Assembly: GCA_008973525.1 (NCBI GenBank)
Contig: WACJ01000476.1
Coordinates: 1-64,000, forward strand
DNA length: 64,000 bases
Source: Stenopsyche tienmushanensis
Lineage: Eukaryota; Arthropoda; Insecta; Trichoptera; Stenopsychidae
Reading direction: 5' to 3'
The notes below the pieces were generated by a model. The model saw only the letters and a program-made list of their open reading frames with translations, was not told the DNA's origin and did no database searches. The position numbers were made by a program, and so were the translations under genes. This document shows, piece by piece, positions 13,201 to 25,814 of this stretch. The first letter of the stretch is position 1. Every line of letters starts with the position of its first letter.

Positions 13201-13914
13201 GCCCGATTGGGGTTTTTTGACGAGTTTGAGAATCATCGTGCCACCGATTCAAGGATATCGTCACATAACATTGCGGAACTGGGTTAATGGTCAAAACTTT
13301 CGTTTTTGTGATTAGCATGCGATTTACGCCGTAATGACAAAAACACGTCCCCTCAATTTGAGACTTTTTCGAGATTGATATTTGAAGAGTACGTTTCGAT
13401 GCATCATTCAGCTTCGGCGTTTGTTGGAGGGTACTTGTAAAATTTTGAAGTGCTCTTGACAGTGTCGAGGGGTATTTTTAAAAAATGTTTGCTTACATTT
13501 TTACGGCCTTTTCTTGGTGAGTGCACTTGTGACGAGCACACGAGCGCCTGTGATTTTTTTCTTTTTAGAAAAATCTTTGTTCGGATCCGAACTTTGTTAC
13601 TGCCATAATTGTCATGGGATGGCTTTGTCACTTGTGCGTTGGACTTCCTCAGATTGTCAAGATATGAAGATTTACATGTCTACTGGATGTTTTTGCTTGT
13701 ATGAAATTCAGAGAAGTTAGTCATCAAAAAGCTTAATTTATCTGTCATTGTTGTTTGAATCATGACTAGGTTCTATTAATATCGACTGATATAACACCGA
13801 TTGAAACGATGTGGATGTGGATGATGGAATGGATTAATTAAGTATTGCCTCAATAAAAGACTTATAGTATGGCCCAAACGTCCCTATAGGATAGTCCTAT
13901 TCCGCTATTTTCGG
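7259..13914. other. Long presumed intronic stretch
   Basis: Mostly AT-rich unique-looking DNA. The segment 7830-8290 has higher GC than its flanks (a 75-codon frame at 8010-8237 with no recognisable domain) and might be a conserved element or old repeat. A lone hAT-type end is at 9328, and the short repeat at 12859. Confidence 0.4.
12859..12925 (+). repeat. Short dispersed repeat, partner at 2556-2625
   Basis: See the partner for the aligned blocks. The 67-codon frame starting at 12829 spans this copy but the 2.6-kb copy keeps no comparable frame, so I do not call a gene. Confidence 0.4.
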
Positions 13915-14067
13915 CTATCCTAAGCCTGCTCTCTTCAATTGTCCAGGTCTTTTGTCTACTCGATCATCCCAGTGTAGACGAGCTCTTTCGACGAGTATGT
14001 TGCTACTCGGTTCGGAATCTAAGACGGTTTGAGGGACTCTATGTGCTGGCATCTGTGCTATGTGGCC
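13915..14067 (-). pseudogene. LINE reverse-transcriptase C-terminal fragment
   Basis: The minus-strand frame of 50 codons starts GHIAQMPAHRVPQTVLDSEP and continues VERARLHWDDRVDKRPGQLK before a TAG. G-H-(I/V)-x-(R)-M-x-x-x-R-x-P-x-x-x-L followed by G-R-x-R-L-x-W-D-D-x-V-D-K is the thumb/C-terminal signature of insect non-LTR elements. The catalytic FADD region is absent nearby. Confidence 0.58.
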
Positions 14068-15194
14068 TGCCTTGATTGATGACCACATAGAATCCTAGGG
14101 GTTAATTTATTGTTCAGTGAGTTCCTCTCCGTGAAGTAGGGCCCTACATATTTAAATACCCTAACTCGTTTAATATTTTCATAAGCCAATCCAATGATTT
14201 TCGAGCCGGTTTACTGACTTACAATAAATCGTTTGCTTGCAATTCGTGTGAGCATCTTGCACGCAGATTCTCAGGTCAACCGCAACGAATCGATTATTTG
14301 CTTTGAAATGACATATCACGTCGTACTTGTCATAATACAAATATTCACAATTAAGCCGGACTAAGCCACAATATCTTTAAGAAAACGCCGTTAGCTAAAT
14401 TAAAACGATTTATAAAAAAATCAGATTTTTTTATGACTTTCTAAGATTTTATGTATTCCATGCAAATCCTCAACGCCGCCAAAGAGTCCCGCTAACAATA
14501 CATAATGAACCAAATGAGGCATCATAGACGTGATCGCTATTTAGGGTGTCGTTTGTCCTCTCTATTGCGTGATAAGCATCGAATTTGCCTCTAATTAGAA
14601 ATTATGACATTAAAACATTTTTACTCTTACATATCTTTACGATCAATTGCGAGCGCTTGTAGCGGTTCTTTCAAGAAAAAACACCACCGACAATGCGGAA
14701 GTGTTGCCAATTGTTTTTTTGCGAATTGGCGAAGATCGAAATATTCACAAATGCATTATTCAATGTCCGAAAACAGGTCTGGAAGAATGGCCGGATACCT
14801 GTCAATGCCGCTTGTTTTATCTACACAGTTTACCCATTAAAGAGAGCGCCTGCGATGCCACGAGTGATTCGAGGTCCACTGCCCAACCAAAGACATATAT
14901 TTAATGCTGGCTGACAAACTGACAATTCAATGACACGTACCCGAGGACCGGTGGTTAAAAAAGTGTCGACCTCGAATTTCAGCAATGACTTGGATAAGGC
15001 GCATGTCATCTCTCGCTGCTGTTGATTATAATGCAAGATGAAAGACAAAGCAATTTTGACAGGAAGACGACCATCCGACTGATTGACGATATAAATATGA
15101 ACAATGCATCTCGATACATTAACAAATGAAAGTCTTCATATTAATAAACCGTTGCAGAACTGTTCCAGCCACCATAATGATTGAGGGTCTTGAA
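14068..15194. other. Noncoding; moderate-GC patch of unknown nature
   Basis: At 14640-14960 three plus-strand frames and one minus-strand frame overlap, a sign of composition rather than coding. No motif recognised. Confidence 0.35.
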
Positions 15195-15745
15195 TAGGGA
15201 ATCCTATCCCTGGATCCCGGATCCCAGACAGTTTTAGGTGTTCATGGATTAGTAAACATAATCCCAAAAAAATCGGGATTGAAATATTTATCTAACAAAA
15301 ATCGTACACCTCACCAGCACATTTAATACTACAAAACGAGATATTTTCGCCGAAATCTGGACGCATGAAAACAGTGGCGTAACTACTATTTAGCGAACTT
15401 AGGCGACGCCTAGGGGCAGTAACTGTCTAATCTATGTATAAATATATAGTGTACATATATGTTTTTCAAATTGTTGTATTAACCTATCCCCACCGGTGAT
15501 GTATTTACTACACCTCGACTTAAATAATGGAAATATCGATATGAAATATAATAGATACGGGGTTCAGATTTTTTGTATTCCTCCGTAATATAATTATGAA
15601 TCACATCAAAGTATTATAGTGTGTAAGCATTCATCTGCAGCGACGGAAATAAATAATTTGTCGGGAAATCGGGAATTTTGCGAGTTTTAGCCGTGTCTCA
15701 GCATAAAGGAATTTTATAAATCACATTGATGGTGATACCTCCAAC
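15195..15745 (+). mobile_element. hAT family 1, copy B, truncated
   Basis: It begins TAGGGAATCC, the terminal motif also seen inverted at the ends of copies C and D. It contains CACCGGTGATGTATTTACTA, ATTCCTCCGTAATATAATTA and AGCGACGGAAATAAATAATT in the opposite orientation to copy A. The transposase part breaks off just after the codons for the MIPPT region (GGTGATACCTCCAACG). A different repeat takes over at ~15745. Confidence 0.7.
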
Positions 15746-15904
15746 GTGTATTGTGTATTTATCCACAGTGTTTATTAAGTTACAAGCTTCATACATGCTG
15801 CTGTGGTCCTGACAGATAAATGGATTGGTATGATGATAATTGGCGGACCAGCAAATATAGCATCTAAGAATTTGATGATTTAAAATTAGCTCACTAATCA
15901 AAGG
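15746..15904. mobile_element. Truncated TTAA MITE of the 45.8-kb family
   Basis: Blocks shared with 51660-51816 include CCACAGTGTTTATT, TCCTGACAGATAA and AAATTAGCTCACTAATCAAA, ending just before TTAA at 15905-15908. The left end is lost at the junction with hAT copy B. Confidence 0.5.
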
Positions 15905-15908
15905 GTTA

Positions 15909-16068
15909 ATGCACAATTACGACAATGAGTTGATTATATAATAGTACATTCGCAAGAGGTGTTGACATGTATCATCAACTGAATATGGGATAAAGTGTAG
16001 CAATTTTTTTTTAAAGAAAATAAATCTGTCAGTGACATGATGATATTTTTGACATTTTTTGGCACTGA
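15909..16068. repeat. Right end of another TTAA-type element
   Basis: TGCACAATTACGACAATGAG onward resembles 55317-55410. The stretch finishes GGCACTGAAAGAG followed by TTAA; in reverse complement that is TTAACTCTTTCAGTGCCAAA, a common piggyBac-type terminus. Confidence 0.4.
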
Positions 16069-16072
16069 AAGA

Positions 16073-18033
16073 GTTAACTCACCCTATTAACACTAATACA
16101 TATACAATCTCCAGTATAATAATAAGATTATGATGATGTATATTAGGATTGACATTAGGACGAATATTTCATGGAAATTACCACAAAATTCCAAATGAGT
16201 TCAAATGTACTATAATAACGTCGCCAGATTATGGAGGTTTAAATTTAATCCCCAGGCCATTAATAGGTTAAGAATCGTTTATCAAACATTAATCATTTTA
16301 TATCCGTTTATATAATATACGATAATCGATTGATGACATCGAACTAATGGAATTCCGTTGATCGACGACTGCCAATTAATTACGTTCCTTAAAATAAAAT
16401 GCAATAAAATTAGTTGGGTGTGCATAACCACATTATCAATCGATGCACAATGCAGATGACGACCTTACACAATGATATTCTGGGAAAATTAACAATCCGT
16501 CAATAAAAACGAAAGGACATTGTTTGTGTGCCAAATGATATCATCGATGATCCAATGAGCAAATATGTTAAACAACATCGAAAAGTAACAGGAAAAAAAT
16601 TTGACTCCATAGACAATTTATTAATTTAAAATGATGTATTTAACCCTTGCCACTTGGAGGTCGCAACGTCAATAGCATAGAATTAGCCGATGAAAACCAA
16701 TCAGGACCATCTCGAAGCGCAAATCAGACTATATATCATATAAAAAACAAATTTGCATGTAAGTATGAGACCCAAATTATACCCGTATGGTAAATATCTA
16801 TTTTTCTCGGAGACTGGTTATGAAATCGTGTATAAATTAAATCGATTTAAGTCTAAATGTCGCTCTAGCGACGATGTGAAAGTATTACGCAAATGTCGTT
16901 GTTAGTATAGCAGTTTTATCGTTTCTTAGTACGATGCAAAAAAAAATGCTTTAAATAATGCTGTATCAATATTTATGGTTGAGGCCATTTTCTGCAATTC
17001 TGGTTTTTTAACAAATCACACATGCTCACCCATATTTTTGTCCTCGCAAATTGAACGACGGCAAATTTTACAATTCCACAGGTTAGAATAGCGTGACTTG
17101 GTCGTATCATTTGTGAGAACAATATAAGGATAAATCCGCATTGTTTATTACCCTACCACATCTCATTTTCATGGTTGTATTTCATACGCTTATGAGACTA
17201 AGGAGTGTCTATTTATATAAGCTTAATCGAATGAGATTACATTTGTCAGGCAAATGTGAAGATTTACCGGAAAAGTGGGTATATGCCATAATGAGAAACG
17301 TTTGTCGACAGAATCTTATCTTGATTATTTAAGGGAATAAAAGATCAATTTCAACCATGTGGAAAATAAAGAGATAATATGCTTCCCTGATTGCATACAC
17401 ATTTGGGTCTCATGAAGAACTTTATTGAGGCAATGTACAACAATGGAGAGAATATTGCGAAAAAAGGATATTCGAAGAAAAACTAAACATTTATTTAACA
17501 TAAAAAGGTCTCCGACTATGTAAATAAATGCGGATAAACTTGAATGAATGAAGCAGACATGAATACTATAAGAAATGATATACATTTATATATATATATT
17601 TTTTTTTTTTTTTTTTTTATCAATCGGGAAGACGCTTTATAAAATTTCTAATAATATTTGTATTGTAGACAAATGTGTTGATCCCATACATACTGCTAAA
17701 TTGGCCTGGATGAATAAGAGCCCTAGTGGGCAGAACCAGTGCCCAGATAGTAAGAGGTCATTGGTCTGAGTCCGACTGAGGTAAATCGCTTTTTCCAGGT
17801 AGTGTCGGAATCAATGCTGATTCATTATTATATTGTACATTAACCAATATTCAATTGACATATTGATCCACGATATCGCTAGATGTACGTTCAACGAAAA
17901 CAAAGTAAAGTTATCCCTTTGCGGTCCTATTTTTCCGTAGAGAACTTATGACATTACAGCACAATATACAATGAGGCAACAGTGACATGAAAGAACGATG
18001 AAGAATTATTGTATTATGATAAGTTGAAATAAG
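16073..18033. other. Noncoding
   Basis: Only the TA/T tract at 17586-17619 stands out. Confidence 0.4.
17586..17619. repeat. TA microsatellite joined to a long T tract
   Basis: An alternating TA run is followed by about 19 uninterrupted T. It makes the 64-codon frame at 17575 meaningless. Confidence 0.7.
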
Positions 18034-18035
18034 TA

Positions 18036-18975
18036 CACCTTTTTTTGTGCGGTAGATGCGTTCCGCGGAAAATCGCACAAAAAAAGCTATGACTTACATA
18101 GAAAAAATGAAGATGTGTTCCATGGGTTTTAAAAACCGCATAACTTTGAAATAGCTATATATAATTATATCAAAAATCGCACAAAAAAAGTTATTAAAAA
18201 AGAGGAAAACAATAAGAAAATTAAAATATAACATTTTTGGTAACATTAAAAGGACGTCTTGCATCATTGGTAAAATTTTGAGGATGTCTGACATCTGGCA
18301 TCTCTAATGCCAGAAATCCACTAGTGGAATACTAATTATTTTAATTACAAACTGTCATCGCTGTATGATAATTTTAGTTGAGATATTCGATATGACTTAA
18401 AATCGCTCTCTTCTTCGTAAGAAATAGTATACCCAGTGTCAATGTCATCATTGTTCTGTGTAGATTTTCTCTTTCCAACAATATAATTCATAATTAGTAA
18501 AGATGTCACTATAGTCCCTAACTCAAAATAAATAAATCACAAAATTGCGACTTGTTTAAAAAAAAGCAGTCAAGTCATTTTTTGACCTTATTTTGTCATA
18601 GTTTTAATTTTTTTAAACAGTTAAAAAATAAATTTTGACATAAATCTGGTTGGAACAATAGAGGGTTACATAGAAAATATTTGTACCCAGTTTGAAGTAT
18701 CCGCGTCACTAAAATAACTATAACTCCGTAAGTAGTTGAAATTTTGGAAATTCCTTGAAGAATGTATTTTTAAAAGTCAAAACATTGGAAAAATGCAAAA
18801 AAAAACGAAATAATTTTTTTTTTTAAATCTAAACCAGAATAAAGAGCCTGGACAGCGATATCAGATGCAATATGATTTACACAGTCCCAAATTATATTTT
18901 TTTTCCAAATCTCGTTTAGTGTTGATGATTTATTTCCTATTTTATCCAAAATGTGTATCTCTACTGAAAATTCAG
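18036..18975. mobile_element. Tigger-like non-autonomous element, right end lost
   Basis: The left end CACCTTTTTTTGTGCGG is next to a TA. It is followed by GTTCCGCGGAAAATCGCAC and GGGTTTTAAAAACCGCATAA, as in the copies at 24.2 and 36.4 kb. An internal block (GACGTCTTGCATCATTGGTA, near 18253) is shared with the 36.4-kb copy. A later block (AACTCCGTAAGTAGTTG, near 18723) is shared with the 24.2-kb copy. The similarity stops near 18975, at the edge of a small TTAA element, and no right TIR is present. No transposase frame is left. Confidence 0.65.
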
Positions 18976-18979
18976 TTAG

Positions 18980-19048
18980 CACATTCTCGTTGTCGGGTTA
19001 CGCATATGTGCATCTTTTGGATACTGTGTGTAACCCGGCGGGAATGTG
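18980..19048. mobile_element. Minute TTAA-flanked inverted-repeat element (piggyBac-like MITE, 69 bp)
   Basis: The left arm CACATTCTCGTTGTCGGGTT is matched in reverse complement by the right arm CACATTCCCGCCGGGTTAC. The arms are bordered by TTAG (18976-18979, one change from TTAA) and TTAA (19049-19052). TTAA duplication and CA/CC-starting ends are piggyBac features. It abuts the point where the 18-kb Tigger-like copy breaks off. Confidence 0.5.
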
Positions 19049-19659
19049 TTAAGACGTACGTAGAACATATATTGAAATATGAAAAAGCGATTGAACATAA
19101 AATTTCGGCCTTACTTTCGGTCGAAAATAATTCTTGCACGTGTAATATTTTTGCAACGCGACGATTTTATAATACGCGATGCTTACATAAAATCGATGAT
19201 TTTTAAACATTTGCATTAAATAGCAATTTTCTATACGTATACTTAACTAGCTTCTAGCTTCCGTTTTCTCTATTCTTGCATTAGTATGCCATATAAAGAG
19301 ATGGACCGTGACTGATTATGTGGTTGACCTGAGATGAATCTTTCCGCCTTTGGCGGGCCAGCCTTTATTGTTGGTGGTTTTAGCAAATTTCCGAGGGATT
19401 TATACACGATTTCACTAGCTAACGAAACTAGAATCATCACTGTTAGCATATTTCATAAGAAAGATCTTTCAAAATTGCTTCCATTTATATCTTCTTAAAG
19501 TGTTATATCTGTTATCATATTAAGACAATCCCCATAAGATACGTTTCTAGGGAAAGTATTTTTAATTTGGTAATTTTAGATAGGAGATGATCTTTAAATG
19601 AGTGACGAAATTATCTTTATTTTTTTTTCAAAATAATATTGCTGCAAATACAGCTACTC

Positions 19660-19765
19660 ATATATCGATTGTTCAGATCCAGAAAATCAGACTAGACATG
19701 GATCGAAACGATAAGAGTTCAGGATCTAACCCAATATACCTTGGTATCATTAAATCCATAAGTAC
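19660..19765 (+). repeat. Dispersed repeat 'ATCCAGAAAATCAG', copy 2
   Basis: CAGATCCAGAAAATCAGACT, GACATGGATCGAAACG and AGTTCAGGATCTAACCCAAT align with the copies at 3.8 kb and 29.1 kb. Confidence 0.4.
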
Positions 19766-21298
19766 CATTTTATTTTAGATCAACTTTAGATCATTCGCTT
19801 TGCCACATCACCTGTCCATAGTTATATCATTACTAAAAAGCATTGTCTGCCTATTAGAAATCATGTTTATATGCACATAATTCGAAAAACTCCTGTGCAT
19901 AACGTAATACTCATAAATCTCAGCAATCAATTGTCAAATTTAATTACTTACACTTTACATAACCAGGGCTGTCACTTCACATTTATCTTCAACGCTGGTG
20001 TGTGCAATAAAAAAAGCATTCATTGAACAATCCCCGGTCTTAACGAATAATAAACATGAATGAGTATGTAATAATCAAATTAACAAACAAGTAGTGTATA
20101 AATAAACAAGCTGAAAGTCAAAAACGATAAAAAATGATCACTCATTCATCACGTAGTTATGGTGAATCCATGGCAAGTGAATTGTTAGTCCGATTTTTTG
20201 CTTCACCTGCCAATCAGAGCCAATTGCTCTGAACTCCCATGGAGCCGTTATGGGTCGTAGAGCACGCTATAGACCTGGCCACATATGTTATGGTGCGATC
20301 AGATGTGATCAAAGTCTCTAATTTCTACTTATTAATACTAGCAATTTAAAAAAAAACATATTGCATCACTGCCAAAATTGAAATGATGAGAGGATACAGG
20401 AAGACTTGAATGAAAGATGGGGCCTCATCCAATATTATGCATACCGCATAAATATGCATTTTGTCAGAATACAAAAAAAATATCTCAAGGCTTATGAATA
20501 TCATAATAGCCTCATTAGCATATTATACTACACATAGAGAATAAGCATGGAATTTCAATTATACTGTGATAACAGGAATCGATTGAATGGTGCATTTATC
20601 TACGATCTAGAACTGCATAGTCGTTTATTCGAACATACATACAATATGTTAGAAAATATAATTGCCTTCAAGCACCAGTTGATCACCGCTGGAATGTACA
20701 AAGATAATCATTAATGGTTTGAACTACTACTGAATCTCACTCTTTACATCTCTATTAAAAACACAGCCCACATGAGCGAACATCCAACTATGGAGCCAAA
20801 CGAAAAAAAGTTTTGATCGTCGAATTAAAAATATAATAATTTTGGCAATGGACATATCGAATGCGGCGAGGTGTGTCTTTAATTGATTTGATTGAGTGAC
20901 ATTTTTCCGGTGTTGCGTGGACGTTATTCAATAGCCCCAAATATCAACGTCAAAAAGAAGAATGATGTAAGGCAGTTACGCCATTGCCGATGTTCCAAGA
21001 TGTCTGAATTTATTATTTCGTTTTTATTGCGGTTTCAATTAATCAATGACAATGTATTGTTCGTAAACTGTCGATCTTTTTCAAGATATACAATATTTTA
21101 ATTAGCTGGAAAAATTTGATTTGGTTGCAACGAAGAAAACTGGTCTTTAGTGATCTTTGGTTTAACCGCCTTATCTCTTAGTTATTTTCTTTTTTGTATT
21201 ACGAAAACTATATTATTCCTCATAATATAGCTGACCATTTTATAACTCCATTGCGTGTTACGTTCGTTTTGTAAAAATCGTTTTTTTTCCCCAAAGAG

Positions 21299-21355
21299 CG
21301 TACGTGATACGGGTTAGCACGCTATGACTAAATAACAGCGCGCGTATCACGTACG
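21299..21355. repeat. 13-bp perfect inverted repeat, 31-bp loop
   Basis: CGTACGTGATACG (21299-21311) pairs with CGTATCACGTACG (21343-21355). The loop contains GGGTTAGCACGCTATGAC. It may be a foldback relic or a protein-binding palindrome pair. Confidence 0.5.
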
Positions 21356-21605
21356 TTCGAGAAGGTAGGTGGATAATATCACAAAGTATATAGATATTCA
21401 AGATCATTCTGTGCGTAACAAACAATTCGTAGCAACTAAAGGGTTAACATGGATAGGGAGCATTATTTAACAATAGCATTATTTATCTATCTATCTATAG
21501 TATCGATCTTATGCATTGCTTTTCTTTCATTTGTTAATGAAAATTGTAAGCTAAAAGATTACGCTGTGTGTTGTGTAATCTTTTTAATATATAAAAAATA
21601 ATTTC

Positions 21606-21790
21606 TGTTTGTTCGTATGTAATGCGATGCTATACCGTTTATCCGATTGCGATAAAACTTTGTCAACTTAATGTTTACAATTGCGGGAATAACATAGGCA
21701 TAGTAAAAATATTGTATGGATGCACCATGTTGGCGCATATTGGTCTGGCGAAATGAAGTTTGGGCTGCGGGGACGGTGAGAGAAAGGATG
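21606..21790 (+). repeat. Dispersed repeat 'CCGATTGCGATAAAACTTTG', copy 1
   Basis: It contains GCGATGCTATACCGTTTATC, CGATTGCGATAAAACTTTGT and GCGGGAATAACATAGGCATA. It then has GCGCATATTGGTCTGGCGAA and ATGAAGTTTGGGCTGCGG, which are also found inverted at 55510-55560. Confidence 0.6.
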
Positions 21791-22160
21791 CGGGCTCAAT
21801 ACGGTGGTTAATTCAGTCTCCGAGACGAAAGCGAGTGTGCATATGCTTTTGGATCCCAGATCTTCGGCTCGTGACCTGAAGCAATAAACCACATACTGCG
21901 TTTCTTTCCTAATAATTATTAAGCGCTTATGGCATTGCAACACACCTAGTAGCTTTTTGATATATAAAGAAACGAAAAGAACACAAATGATTCTCCGCCT
22001 CTTTCCGACCAACTGCCGCTTGGGGTTTCCTTTTTCGTGACGTTCAAGAAGAGATGCAGGAGTGTAATATTGTATTATTTAACGTTATATATTTAGAGGG
22101 AGACCACAACTTTGAGAATTCAAGATCAGCTGACTATAAGACTGTGTATAAAAGACGAAG

Positions 22161-22172
22161 CCCCCCCCCCCC
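22161..22172. repeat. Run of 12 C
   Basis: An unusual homopolymer in this AT-rich sequence, and a likely place for length errors. Confidence 0.7.
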
Positions 22173-24217
22173 TCTAGATAAAAAGATCACGACCCCGACC
22201 CTTCATTTTTTATCGCTTTGCACCCACGACATACATTCCGCGTTCAAACCACGTGACTCACAAGATTAACGTTTTTACATCGGGTTATTATACTCCATGC
22301 TATAGTTATATCATCACGCCCGAATATTTTCTACGAATTGTCTTATCAGATAACATGCAATACACGGCTTATATAAATTATATTAACATTTTCCATGTTG
22401 TATAGAAATAATTCGTACATTTTGAGAACCGCTGTTCAGTAAAGGCAGAGTCGAGCCTTGGGACGGCCTTGAACGTCAGTAGTTCTTCAAACATCGATTC
22501 AGTGGAACGTCTCATTTGCACCGACAAAAAAGGAAACGGGTTAAACACTCGCTAAAAAAGCCTCTTTACTGCGATTTTTTCCCCATTATGAAAAAATCAA
22601 AATGAAAATATCTATGTCAACACATTTTGCGAGCACAATAGATATTTTGACAGCATTTTCGGAACGGGAATAAAAGTAGATCTTTTATTCGACAAACAGA
22701 TATAAGATTTCTTACATGACGTTTCAATTATTCAATATGGGAAACTATTTTGATACAATTTCTCATGAAATTCGATACGGCGTCGGCCCGAAGGCTTTTG
22801 GGGATGAGCGACAGCCAAAATACCCTTAAATTACAACGAATGTGAAATCGATATTTTAAATGTGTGAACGTCTCGACGTCACGTTTTCCGTCGAAATTAT
22901 CTCGTGTATTTATTTTAATGGATCAATCAACGTGCTCAACTGTTACGTCCTGAAGCGGGATACAAATCATCCCTAATTTTTTTTCTTCGGCGTTTAATAT
23001 GAATGATGGCAGATCATTATTATTAAATAGTTTGATGGTTTTTAAGCGTTTATATCTGTACATTGTATACGCTAAGTAGTAGAATATTTGTGATGCGCAT
23101 TTTTTCAATTAATCATGCCTCTTAACTAGCACCAATTATAACAGTGACGTTGTGTGTACTACGACCATGACTTTTTAAACAGTATTCCGAGTGATAGCGT
23201 CTTCTGATTGTTTAACCAAGGAAAGCCATCATGAGAGTATGTATCTCGAAATAGAATCAACAGCTCATTTATTCGAATCGCTGCGAGCTAATGGAAAATT
23301 CTAATGAGAGATCACATAATAGTACAAACCGGCGACATCCTTTTTTAATACCATTCGGTTAAATGAGTCATTGACGTCATTTTAAAACGATGTAATCAAA
23401 TTCACGAGTTTTGAGTGCAATTGATTGCTGAATGGCGTAGGCGTGGGTAATTTGTGGAAGTGGAAGCCGTCCATTATCGGTTGGCATCCTTTTGCACAAT
23501 CCATTGAAACAATAACCGAAATTATATCAGGTTATTGCTATTGCCGAAAGTGCTCATCAGGATCCGAGAAGAGCGTTTAAGGATGCTGAGGATCGAAACC
23601 ATTTTAAATTAGCTCGAATACAACATGTTTAATGATTTCTGCGGTTGAGCTAGATTGCTTACCGGAAAAATGATTATGACAGTTCCTGTACGAGTCAGGG
23701 ATTTAACGAATCATTAGATGCCTTTCATTTTGAACAATAAAAAACGAATTGATCTGAATTAAGTAAATCTTCGAAAACAATATTTTGAAATAACATCTAA
23801 TTGCCATTGCAAAATAAAACATATACGGCATTGCGGATGTCTGCATTTAAACCCATGTTATAAAAAACCGTCTCCCGTCCAAGCAATTTTATTAGCATAC
23901 TTCCTCTACTATATGCCCAAGTTATGAGATAGAATTATGCAAAAATTAAAAACTATACCAACAATAATAAATATTATCTCATGAATAAACTCAATTGCAT
24001 GGATGATATTCTGGCAAAATAAAATACTTTAAGAAAAGTTGGGGAGTGAAAGAATGACTAATATAAAATAATTTAAATATAATGACAATTTCACCAATCA
24101 ATAAAATAACCTTATCCTAATTTAACCACCTGAGAAAGTCAATGGAAAACTATTATGTAAAAACACTTTTCCACGGGAAATTCTCATATGAAAATCGCCT
24201 ACATCCGATAATTAATA

Positions 24218-24847
24218 CACTTAAACCTTTTTTTATGCGGCAGATGCGTTCCGCGAAAAATCGCATGGGTTTTAAAAACCGCATAACTTTGAAACAGCTA
24301 TATAAAATATATCCAAAATCGCACAAAAAAGTGAATAAAAAAAACATTAAATATTTTTATATTTAAAATAAATAGTTTTGGTATATAAATAATTCTGGTA
24401 GGAATAATAAAGAGTTATGTAGAAAAAATTGATACCCAATTTGAAATTCGAGAAAAACGCGTTAAAAGATTTCATCATGGTAGGACCGGCCAAGTTGCCG
24501 CGTCACTAAAATAGCAATAACTCCGTAAGTAGTTGGAATTTTGGAAATTCCTTTAGATAATGTATTTTTAAAAGTCAAAACATTGGAAAAATGCAAAAAA
24601 AAAACGAAATCATTTTTTTCAAAAATCTAAAGGGCGTGTCATAATTCGGCGATAGTAATTACAATATGATTTACGAAATCCCAAATATATATTTTTTTTT
24701 CCAAATTGCGGTAAGGTGTGATGATTTATTTCTTATTTAATCCGAAATATCTCGATACGTACTCTTTATAAAATTTTAAAAAAAGATAAAATTTCTGTAA
24801 AAAAAAAACCGCATAACTTCGAAATCGCACAATAAGAGGTTCGAGTG
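24218..24847. mobile_element. Tigger-like non-autonomous element, both ends present (630 bp)
   Basis: The left end is CACTTAAACCTTTTTTTATG and the right end reads CACTCGAACCTCTTATTGTG in reverse complement. Both are flanked by TA (24216-24217, 24848-24849). The subterminal region holds alternating TCGCA and CCGCATAACTT(T/C)GAAA motifs in opposed orientation. Frames at 24142-24366 on both strands are translations of this repeat, not genes. Confidence 0.7.
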
Positions 24848-25307
24848 TACGACACCTTAATAGGAAAAATTAACGATGCTTAGTACAAATAAATAGTTTT
24901 AAGAACATTTTTATCATTTTCATTACAAATCTTAAATTACGCTATAAAATTAATTCATTTGATAAATCAAATTGGACCCCGCCACGGGTGCAGCCAGGCT
25001 TGGGGCGTAAAACGCAAAATACCGATCCAGTCGAGAGCTGCACATGGTTTTATTTTACTTGATCATTCTCCTTTACATGAATCAACACTGATTGGCTCTA
25101 TTCGTTTTTATAATATACACTTAGTTATCTACCCCTCTTTTCGTTATCGCTTAAGCTTTGGGCCGACACAGCCGGCATAAGCCCGCAATAAATTAAAGAC
25201 AACAATATTTTTGATCGATTGTAAAATTTAAATACCCCACCCGATCAGTCTTCTTCGGACAATTTTGTTTTGTAATGAGAGTTCTTAATGTTTTACGTAG
25301 CACATAT

Positions 25308-25475
25308 TCAGGTATAGCGTCCGATCACGAGGCGTCATATCAGCGGTCCGAAAAGTGGACCAGTTGGATACACAGACCTTGTGGGCATTCCGTCCTCTTT
25401 TAGGGCTTTTTGCGGCATTTTTTGGGGTTAAATTCGTACCTGGGATCTGTACGATCGTGTCATGAATATTACGCA
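25308..25475 (+). pseudogene. Decayed copy of the terminal-exon-like ORF at 3522-3683
   Basis: After ATATTCAG the sequence GTATAGCGTCCGATCACGAG tracks GTATGGCATCCAATCGCGAT of the 3.5-kb copy. The similarity continues through CATATCAGCG-TCCGAAAAG, GGGCATTCCGTCCTCTTTTA, TGCGGCATTTT and ATCTGTACGATC. The frame is broken by indels, an in-frame TAG after CCGTCCTCTTT and an insertion near 25415, and the ATG is ATA. Part of the upstream pyrimidine tract is also shared, so the copy arose from DNA rather than from a spliced transcript. Confidence 0.55.
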
Positions 25476-25491
25476 TACGAGCAGACCGGCA

Positions 25492-25512
25492 TGGTCCCGA
25501 ACAGCGGGACCA
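25492..25512. repeat. Short GC hairpin TGGTCCCG/CGGGACCA
   Basis: An 8-bp perfect stem with loop AACAG, directly downstream of the decayed exon copy at 25.3 kb. Probably incidental. Confidence 0.35.
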
Positions 25513-25814
25513 ATAAATAGCTCGGTTTAGTGGAGGGTTTCTATGTTCCTTTGTGTTTCATGTTTCATCCTAAATGAATGTAAAAACTCGGCCTTATTGC
25601 TGTGAAACATTGCCAAACATTCAATTGAAACATCATCACTTGCTGATTCAGATTTTTTTATATCGTTGATTTAGCATGTGTGTAAAGTATTTCAAAGCTT
25701 TCATATTGATATTACATTTAATAGATTTATTTTAAGATTCAGTAGTATTTAAACAGAATGAGCCAGGTCACGTCTAGCATTTAGTGGGTTAATAGAAAAA
25801 TTAAGGTTTTGAGC

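Larger units (their letters stand above)
19053..24215. other. Noncoding between Tigger-like copies
   Basis: Holds the repeats at 19660 and 21606, the inverted repeat at 21299, an ATCT microsatellite at 21482-21499, a C12 run and a lone hAT-type end at 22423. No exon recognised. Confidence 0.4.

Noticed and set aside
18865..19206. 113-codon plus-strand frame
   Set aside because: It spans the tail of a Tigger-like repeat, a TTAA element and flanking DNA, so it cannot be a single old gene.
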